Assembly (NCBI GenBank): GCA_045653805.1
Contig: JAZOMF010000072.1
Coordinates: forward strand, 1 to 9,052
Source of the DNA: SVTX01 sp045653805
GTDB taxonomy: Bacteria; Bacillota; Clostridia; Oscillospirales; CAG-272
Direction: 5' to 3'
DNA: 9,052 bases
Shown here: one piece after another, positions 5,479-9,052 of the stretch
Layout: each line of letters opens with the position of its first letter
Numbering within the stretch: position 1 is the first letter of the stretch
Made by a program: the position numbers and the translations under genes
Notes under the pieces: generated by a model
The model's database searches: none
What the model was told of the DNA's origin: nothing
The model's input: only the letters and a program-made list of their open reading frames with translations

Positions 5479-6900
5479 TTATTTTGTGTACTCTATTTGA
5501 TATTCCACCAATTTCATAGTGTTACTTTCTGCATTATACAGAATATTGATAAACACATAAGTTCCGCTTTCACTCGGCAATTTATTAAATTCCTTCGTGT
5601 CTTTGTTGTATATGATATAGTAATCGCTGGTTTGAATATCGCAAAAATACGAGGTGATACCAACCATATCATTTGGAATATCGGATATCCACTTTACATC
5701 ATTTGAAATGTTTCTTTCAAATTGTTCCACAGCGGCATCGTCAAAATAAATGTCACTGGTAGAGTAAATGTAACCACGCGGAACAGATTGCGTACCCTTT
5801 GTCCAATCCTGCGTGTTGATACGCGAATGCTCCGGAATATCAATATTCAACATTTGCTCTGCGGTCATAATCGGCTCATCGCTGTGCGAATACACATTTG
5901 CAAAAATGAAAGTAAAGGAACCGTAAATACAAAGAAGTGCCGCCATAATAAAGCCTACGATCACATTCTTTTTATACTTGTACCCTTTTTTCTTCAAGTA
6001 AAAACCAAATACGATAGAGGCAATCGGAATGGGAAGGAACAAAAAGAATACCCACATATTTTCCGTCATTGCTTGATTGATGCCAGACAATATCGCCACT
6101 CCAATCAACGCTCCCCATATCGTACAAATGGAAAGAATGAACAGCAGAATTGAAATTACTTTTAATTTATCCTTGGGCTTTTTCGCTTCAACCTTATTTG
6201 GTGTATTATTGCAAAAAGTAACGAAAGCTGATTCAGGAATCAAAGCGTCTTTTTTAATAATATAGCTTTGCCCCGCAATCTGCAAGACAAGATAATTCCC
6301 AAAAGATTGGATTTTTTCAATGTCCTCAAAGTAGATTTTAAACGTCTTTGTAATTTCCTCGTTTTTGGAAATGTTCAGTATAAAATAGCCTTCAAATATT
6401 TCATAAGAATAGGAGCTTTTCAAAAGTCTGTTCTCGCTGACTTTCCACGCTTTGCCATAAGCAAAATAACCTTTGATGTGGGAAATCACACCGAGCAGAA
6501 AATATCCGAGTAGCAATCCGAGCATTATATCGGGAGCATCTGATGCCGCAAAGAAGATAAAAAGGACGATGCAAGCAAGCGTGAAAATAATCGCACGTTT
6601 TATAAGCGGGAAACGGGCTTTTTTGAAGACCTCTTGCAAATCTGATTTTTCATATTTAAAAACGTACGCTTCTTTCGGCTCGTTCTTATTTTCCTCTATG
6701 GGATCGGCTTCACTTAAAATATCATCTATGGAAACCGAGAAAATTTCTTTGAGTCGAATCAAGTTGTCAACGGTAGGCAATGTCTTATTCATTTCCCAAA
6801 GACTGACAGTCTGACGGCTGACGAGCATTTTTTGACCGAGTTCTTCTTGAGATAGCCCGATCTTTTTTCTATAATATTGTATTTTTTCACCAACGGTCAT
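5479..6900 (-). CDS. XRE-family HTH regulator fused to membrane and YcxB-like domains
   Basis: This complete 473-residue protein has AAAGGAGG 7 nt before ATG 6900. Residues 5-61 form a Cro/C1-type HTH (YRKKIGLSQEELGQKM, SRQTVSLWE, LPTVDNLIRL), so it should bind DNA while anchored in the membrane. Two helices (102-118, 124-140) precede a YcxB-like region (about 152-230). Three more helices follow (246-270, 282-300, 313-335), then a 138-residue C-terminal domain (336-473) predicted to lie outside the cell. That part contains one cysteine (420), many aromatic residues and no recognised motif. The arrangement suggests a membrane-bound sensor/regulator; signal and targets are unknown. It is alone on its transcript, and a gene of its target operon is not evident next to it. 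Confidence 0.82.
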   Translation of the reverse strand: MTVGEKIQYYRKKIGLSQEELGQKMLVSRQTVSLWEMNKTLPTVDNLIRLKEIFSVSIDDILSEADPIEENKNEPKEAYVFKYEKSDLQEVFKKARFPLIKRAIIFTLACIVLFIFFAASDAPDIMLGLLLGYFLLGVISHIKGYFAYGKAWKVSENRLLKSSYSYEIFEGYFILNISKNEEITKTFKIYFEDIEKIQSFGNYLVLQIAGQSYIIKKDALIPESAFVTFCNNTPNKVEAKKPKDKLKVISILLFILSICTIWGALIGVAILSGINQAMTENMWVFFLFLPIPIASIVFGFYLKKKGYKYKKNVIVGFIMAALLCIYGSFTFIFANVYSHSDEPIMTAEQMLNIDIPEHSRINTQDWTKGTQSVPRGYIYSTSDIYFDDAAVEQFERNISNDVKWISDIPNDMVGITSYFCDIQTSDYYIIYNKDTKEFNKLPSESGTYVFINILYNAESNTMKLVEYQIEYTK

Positions 6901-6926
6901 AAAAACGTCCTCCTTTCGTGTAATAT

Positions 6927-6955
6927 TATTATATCACAAACATAAGAAAAAGTAA
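6927..6955 (-). promoter_or_regulatory. Promoter of the XRE-membrane gene
   Basis: The minus strand has TTTACT (6955-6950), a 17-nt spacer and TATAAT (6932-6927), preceded by TGTGA (extended -10). The same TTTAC(A/T)-17-TATAAT with TGTGA occurs in front of the gene at 7432-7875. Confidence 0.8.
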
Positions 6956-6961
6956 AGAAAA

Positions 6962-7115
6962 TTGTGCTTGACCGTGTCAAGTAGGACTTGCACCCCGTTT
7001 CTGGCGTTGTTAAAGGTTCATTTCTGCTCCCTTACCCTAAAATGCCGATTGGCATCTTTTTATTTGCCTCAAAATCCGATTTTCAAAAAAGTGAGAAAAA
7101 CGGCAAAAAACGAAG
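6962..7115. other. Intergenic region with hairpin and diverged repeat tail
   Basis: No gene is supported here. The region starts with the palindrome CTTGAC-CGT-GTCAAG (about 6967-6981) and contains GGGGTGCAAGTCC on the minus strand. On the plus strand, ATGCC-GATT-GGCAT followed by CTTTTTATTT (7042-7064) looks like a terminator. From 7051, GGCATCTTTTT and then GCCTCAAAA match both ends of the repeat found on the minus strand after the XRE and 7432-7875 genes, in the opposite orientation and with about nine bases missing or changed between the blocks. It may be a decayed copy of that tail, left after loss of a plus-strand gene. Confidence 0.4.
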
Positions 7116-7141
7116 AAAACCCGAGAAAATCTCGGGTTTTT
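7116..7141 (+). terminator. Hairpin left of 192-bp repeat copy 1
   Basis: An 11-bp stem, AAAACCCGAGA / TCTCGGGTTTT, closes an AAA loop and is followed on the plus strand by T and CGG. It has A- and T-tracts on either side and can act as a terminator in both directions, including for transcripts leaving the 192-bp repeat on the minus strand. Confidence 0.65.
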
Positions 7142-7171
7142 CGGTTGACATCTTTTTTGTCAACACGTGTT

Positions 7172-7363
7172 GGAGGTGACGGTCCGCACCAGTCGCATAG
7201 TCGTTCGCTTTCGCCTCGACGCTCCGCTTACACTCGGCTCGCCGCACGCCTTGCTTTGTGGCGAAAAACTTCGGCGAAAACGATACTCAATCGTTTTCGT
7301 CTCGTTTTCAGATTCGAACCGCCGAGCAAGCTCTACACTTCAAGTCACAAAACCGTCACCTCC
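7172..7363 (-). repeat. 192-bp tRNA-Cys-mimicking repeat, copy 1
   Basis: This has perfect 12-bp terminal inverted repeats GGAGGTGACGGT / ACCGTCACCTCC. Copy 2 (8172-8363) is the same length with 8 differences (about 96% identity). Read on the minus strand it starts GGTGACGG, carries GGTTCGAATC (a T-arm consensus) near its middle, and ends CCGTCACC-T-CCA. That resembles the acceptor stem, discriminator and CCA of tRNA-Cys at 8401-8475; the two share CGGAC(C)GTCACCTCCA apart from one inserted base. Inside is a perfect 10-bp hairpin, CGAAAACGAT / ATCGTTTTCG (7279-7303 region). It has no credible ORF. It could be a structured RNA, a tRNA-derived miniature element or an attachment-site remnant. 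Confidence 0.75.
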
Positions 7364-7401
7364 AAAACAAAAAGCACTGCAATCGCAGTGCTTTTTGTTT
7401 T
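7364..7401 (-). terminator. 17-bp hairpin terminator of the 7432-7875 gene
   Basis: A perfect 17-bp stem, AAAACAAAAAGCACTGC / GCAGTGCTTTTTGTTTT, has a 4-nt loop (AATC). On the minus strand it lies about 30 nt after the stop at 7432 and ends in TTTTTGTTTT. It directly abuts the 192-bp repeat. The same size of stem and loop occurs at 8131-8168 and 8364-8401. Confidence 0.85.
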
Positions 7402-7431
7402 GAGGCGTGTTGACAAAAAAGATGCCGCGTT

Positions 7432-7875
7432 TTATTGACGCCCTAATGGTTGTTCTACATCTGAATTCTTATCAATTCGAGATAATTTTATATGCTTAAT
7501 AATAGAAACAATTTCAAGCACGAAAATTGTCAAATAATACGAAAAATATATGTAAATATTAATACCAAGTTTAGCGCCGACAAATAACATCATGGGAATT
7601 GCACCAACAAGAAGCAATGCTAACACAATATTAAATATCGGGTGGATTCTCAAAAACGCCTTTACGACAGATATAACCGCATCTACAAAATAGAAGATTA
7701 AACTCAATATTGAAGTTAGAACGGCATACACCCAAAAAGCAAATGATTTGCTAACACCGCTCTCGGGTTCAACTTCATTAATAGATACAATGAACGCAGT
7801 GATTAACAATCCTAAACTAAATATAGCAATAAGCATAGCTATCATTGCCGGTATTTTTGTACTAACGTTTTTCAT
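7432..7875 (-). CDS. Four-helix membrane protein of unknown function
   Basis: I do not recognise this 147-residue protein. It has an SD-like AAAGGCGG 7 nt before ATG 7875 and a good promoter at 7918-7946. Hydrophobic helices lie at about 8-30, 45-72, 79-98 and 107-126. A short acidic loop (INEVEPESG, 32-40) lies between the first two, and there is a charged C-terminal tail (KHIKLSRIDKNSDVEQ). There is no signal peptide cleavage motif, cysteine or obvious catalytic residue. It is monocistronic, flanked by repeats on both sides, and shares promoter type and the identical 42-bp 3' flank with the XRE-membrane gene. That suggests both belong to accessory, repeat-associated cargo. Confidence 0.75.
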   Translation of the reverse strand: MKNVSTKIPAMIAMLIAIFSLGLLITAFIVSINEVEPESGVSKSFAFWVYAVLTSILSLIFYFVDAVISVVKAFLRIHPIFNIVLALLLVGAIPMMLFVGAKLGINIYIYFSYYLTIFVLEIVSIIKHIKLSRIDKNSDVEQPLGRQ

Positions 7876-7917
7876 ATTTCTACCGCCTTTCTGTCATTTG
7901 ACATTCACATCAAATAT

Positions 7918-7946
7918 ATTATATCACACTTTGGGGTATTTGTAAA
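7918..7946 (-). promoter_or_regulatory. Promoter of the four-helix membrane protein gene
   Basis: The minus strand has TTTACA (7946-7941), a 17-nt spacer and TATAAT (7923-7918) preceded by TGTGA (extended -10). The -35 box directly abuts the first unit of the GTGAAAT repeat array. Confidence 0.82.
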
Positions 7947-8128
7947 GTGAAATATTCGGCTGACGCCGAATGTGAAATAATTTCCTTGCGGAAATTGTGA
8001 AATATCGCTCCCTTTGGTCGCAATGTGAAATGAAACAAATCCCCTCACGCGCCGTAGCGCATTTCACACGCGAAGCGTATTTCACGCACAATGTGTATTT
8101 CACAAATCCCGAAAGGGATTTATTTCGT
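7947..8128. repeat. Array of GTGAAAT / ATTTCAC motifs alternating with mini-hairpins
   Basis: GTGAAAT occurs at 7947, 7972, 7997 and 8025 (steps of 25, 25 and 28). Its complement ATTTCAC occurs at 8061, 8079 and 8097 (steps of 18), with a variant ATTTCGT at 8122. Between successive motifs lie small palindromes with different sequences: ATTCGGC-TGAC-GCCGAAT, AATTTCC-TTGC-GGAAATT, a looser CGCTCC...GGTCGC, ACGC-GAA-GCGT, CAC-AAT-GTG and AAATCCC-GAAA-GGGATTT. The two half-arrays face each other around 8040. No ORF or promoter is evident in it. The function is unknown; it may be a structured RNA or a repeat-generated element. Confidence 0.75.
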
Positions 8129-8130
8129 TG

Positions 8131-8168
8131 AAAAAAGAGAGCAAGTCTTTTGACTTGCTCTCTTTTTT
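8131..8168 (-). terminator. 17-bp hairpin left of 192-bp repeat copy 2
   Basis: A perfect 17-bp stem, AAAAAAGAGAGCAAGTC / GACTTGCTCTCTTTTTT, has a 4-nt loop TTTT, with A- and T-tracts on either side, so it can terminate in both directions. On the minus strand it follows the CCGTCACC end of copy 2, in the place a terminator would occupy after a tRNA-like transcript. Confidence 0.8.
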
Positions 8169-8171
8169 CTG

Positions 8172-8363
8172 GGGGGTGACGGTCCGCACCAGTCGCATAG
8201 TCGTTCGCTTTCGCCTCGACGCTCCGCTTACACTCGGCTCGCCATTCTCCTTGCTTTGTGGCGAAAAACTTCGGCGAAAACGATACTCAATCGTTTTCGT
8301 CTCGTTTTCAGATTCGAACCGCTGAGCAAGCTCGACACTTCAAGTCACAAAACCGTCAGCTCC
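8172..8363 (-). repeat. 192-bp tRNA-Cys-mimicking repeat, copy 2
   Basis: This is the second copy of the 7172-7363 element, exactly 1000 bp further on and of equal length. The eight differences are one near the left end, four clustered at 8244-8248 and three near the right end. The inverted termini are less perfect here (GGTGACGGT / ACCGTCAGC). It lies directly downstream (minus strand) of the tRNA operon, separated from it by the hairpin at 8364-8401, and ends CCGTCACC without the CCA that copy 1 has. Confidence 0.75.
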
Positions 8364-8401
8364 AAAACAAAAATGCACCCGATTGGGTGCATTTTTGTTT
8401 T
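8364..8401 (-). terminator. 17-bp hairpin terminator of the tRNA operon
   Basis: A perfect 17-bp stem, AAAACAAAAATGCACCC / GGGTGCATTTTTGTTTT, has a 4-nt loop. On the minus strand its first base is the final A of the tRNA-Cys CCA, so the terminator abuts the mature tRNA end. Outer arms match the hairpin at 7364-7401 (AAAACAAAAA / TTTTTGTTTT), while the inner seven base pairs differ but stay paired. Confidence 0.9.
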
Positions 8402-8475
8402 GGAGGTGACGTCCGGATTTGAACCGGCGGATAACGGTGTTGCAGACCGGGGCCTTACCACTTGGCTACGTCACC
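8401..8475 (-). tRNA. tRNA-Cys (anticodon GCA), copy 1
   Basis: On the minus strand the acceptor GGTGACG / CGTCACC is followed by discriminator T and encoded CCA (8403-8401). The D-arm is GCCAAGTGGTAAGGC, the anticodon loop CTGCAAC with anticodon GCA, and the T-loop TTCAAAT, keeping U54, U55 and C56. There are two edge mismatches: C27-T43 in the anticodon stem and G49-A65 in the T-stem. It is the last gene of a three-tRNA operon. Confidence 0.93.
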
Positions 8476-8483
8476 ATAAAAGA

Positions 8484-8559
8484 TGGAGCGGATTACGGGG
8501 CTCGAACCCGCCACCTCGACCTTGGCAAGGTCGCGCTCTACCAAATGAGCTAAATCCGC
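8484..8559 (-). tRNA. tRNA-Gly (anticodon GCC)
   Basis: On the minus strand the acceptor GCGGATT / AATCCGC carries discriminator T and encoded CCA (8486-8484). The anticodon stem CGACC / GGTCG encloses TTGCCAA, giving anticodon GCC, which reads GGC and GGU. The T-arm is GCGGG-TTCGAGC-CCCGT. It is the middle gene of the operon, 3 nt from the upstream tRNA and 8 nt from the downstream one. Confidence 0.96.
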
Positions 8560-8562
8560 GTA

Positions 8563-8637
8563 TGGAGGCGCCACCCGGAATCGGACCGGGGAATAAAGTT
8601 TTTGCAGACCTCTGCCTTACCGCTTGGCTATGGCGCC
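8563..8637 (-). tRNA. tRNA-Cys (anticodon GCA), copy 2, with altered T-loop
   Basis: On the minus strand the acceptor GGCGCCA / TGGCGCC, discriminator T and encoded CCA are intact, and the D-arm GCCAAGCGGTAAGGC is normal. The anticodon loop CTGCAAA gives GCA. Two departures are visible. The anticodon stem GAGGT / AACTT has a G30-A40 mismatch where related tRNA-Cys has C40. The T-loop reads TCCGATT instead of TTCGAAT, so position 55, normally pseudouridine, is C. It is the first gene after the promoter. It may be a functional variant or a decaying second copy. Confidence 0.85.
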
Positions 8638-8654
8638 GTTTTTGGAACGTGAAT

Positions 8655-8683
8655 ATTATACCACGGCATACCTTTTTTGTCAA
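8655..8683 (-). promoter_or_regulatory. Consensus promoter of the Cys-Gly-Cys tRNA operon
   Basis: The minus strand has TTGACA (8683-8678), a 17-nt spacer and TATAAT (8660-8655), a perfect sigma-A consensus. It is located 18 nt before the first tRNA base (8637), so the predicted leader is short. Confidence 0.92.
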
Positions 8684-8735
8684 TGCTTTTTTGAAAAAAT
8701 GTTTGGGTAATTTTTCTCGCCGAACAGACAAAAAA

Positions 8736-8767
8736 CAAAGTCGGCCGATATATCCCGACCGACTTTG
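8736..8767 (-). terminator. Terminator of the partial gene at 8810-9052
   Basis: The stem CAAAGTCGG / CCGACTTTG, with partly paired inner bases, is followed on the minus strand by TTTTTTG. It lies about 43 nt after the stop at 8810 and upstream of the tRNA promoter. Confidence 0.85.
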
Positions 8768-8809
8768 ATATGTTTGTGAAAAAACAAATCCGATTACGCT
8801 GGCGCAATA

Positions 8810-9052
8810 TTATTTGAACATTGCCTCAACTTCTTCAACGGTGTATCCTGCGGGAATGGTAACGATTACCAATGCCATGTACTTATCCACCTTGCGGACA
8901 TAATACACCTGAGTGAGAGATGTGCCGTATGCAGTGGTAACACAAACAGCCTTTTTAAATTCGCTTTCACCGAGAGTGATTTTTTCATACTCATCGGGGA
9001 AATCGACGGTCATGGTTGTGATATTCTTACACTGCTCCTTCAGCGCCTCAAA
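8810..9052 (-). CDS. C-terminal 80 residues of an unrecognised protein (runs off window)
   Basis: The frame ending in TAA at 8810 stays open through the window edge at 9052, so the ATG at 9013 is internal or at best an alternative start. The visible 80 residues (FEALKEQCKN at the edge to VEEVEAMFK) alternate beta-type strands: KAVCVTTAYG, TQVYYVRKVDKY and MALVIVTIPAG, ending in a short helix. This looks like the end of a small alpha/beta domain of the kind found in secreted or lipoprotein-like hypothetical proteins of Firmicutes. I do not recognise a family. A good terminator follows at 8736-8767. Confidence 0.7.
   Translation of the reverse strand, partial: FEALKEQCKNITTMTVDFPDEYEKITLGESEFKKAVCVTTAYGTSLTQVYYVRKVDKYMALVIVTIPAGYTVEEVEAMFK

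Larger units (their letters stand above)
7149..7424. repeat. 19-bp perfect inverted repeat enclosing copy 1 and its hairpin
   Basis: CATCTTTTTTGTCAACACG (7149-7167) and its exact complement (7406-7424) bracket the 192-bp repeat and the 17-bp hairpin. The left arm itself contains TTGACA / TGTCAA (7145-7163). The pair could mark the ends of a 276-bp miniature element, or form a long RNA stem. Confidence 0.7.

Noticed and set aside
6962..7040. Group II intron fragment or tRNA T-arm
   Set aside because: GGGGTGCAAGTCC is suggestive, but there is no domain V/VI structure, reverse transcriptase or complete tRNA fold.
7947..8128. CRISPR array
   Set aside because: The repeated motif is only 7 bp, it inverts halfway, and the intervals are palindromes and not unique spacers; no cas gene is present.
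7167..8325. Short plus-strand ORFs with near-identical RTSRIVVRFRLDAP translations
   Set aside because: They are translations of the 192-bp repeat. Similarity reflects the DNA repeat; they run into hairpins, have no consistent ribosome binding site, and the few differences do not favour silent changes.
7172..8363. Exact 1000-bp spacing of the two 192-bp copies as a meaningful period
   Set aside because: The sequence between the copies is a gene and an unrelated array, so the round number is probably chance.
8256..8768. 170-codon plus-strand and 86-codon minus-strand frames across the tRNA operon
   Set aside because: They run across tRNA genes and repeats; tRNA sequence often gives such spurious frames.

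Overview
The window looks like a chromosomal segment from an uncultured, moderately AT-rich Clostridia-type Firmicute. The evidence is strong AGGAGG-type ribosome binding sites, near-consensus sigma-A promoters with 17-nt spacers, tRNAs that encode CCA, and genes separated by hairpin terminators. Almost everything is on the minus strand; the exception is the gene at 523-1641. The lineage is an inference from these features, not from a marker gene.

Layout. 4-92 is tRNA-Ser(CGA), followed by a partial copy of its own 5' end (266-283) and D-loop (146-156) split by a structured insert. 523-1641 (+) encodes a tocopherol-cyclase-like protein with a strong promoter. It converges, across a shared terminator, on a two-gene minus-strand operon: a histidine-decarboxylase-like PLP enzyme (2570-3946) and a DUF1295 integral membrane protein (1699-2568). 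Next is a 48-codon remnant of a MATE transporter (4119-4265) that still has a promoter, ribosome binding site and possible terminator. 4474-5433 appears to be an inserted cassette with imperfect terminal inverted repeats and GTAGGGG-type palindromic repeats. It carries a YcxB-like membrane protein gene (4636-5136). 5479-6900 is an XRE-type regulator fused to membrane segments and a YcxB-like domain. 7432-7875 is a four-helix membrane protein of unknown function. 8401-8637 is a tRNA-Cys / tRNA-Gly / tRNA-Cys operon with a perfect consensus promoter. 8810-9052 is the 3' end of an unrecognised gene that runs off the window.

The most unusual content lies between the genes. A 192-bp element occurs twice (7172-7363 and 8172-8363, about 96% identical). 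On the minus strand it begins GGTGACGG and ends CCGTCACC, mimicking the acceptor stem and 3' end of the neighbouring tRNA-Cys. Each copy abuts a hairpin of exactly 17 bp with a 4-nt loop; the hairpin cores differ between copies but remain fully paired. A third hairpin of the same family, downstream of the XRE gene, has been split by the 4474-5433 cassette. A separate array of GTGAAAT / ATTTCAC repeats alternating with small hairpins fills 7947-8128. Together these suggest an active population of small, structured, mostly tRNA- or terminator-associated repeats in this genome.
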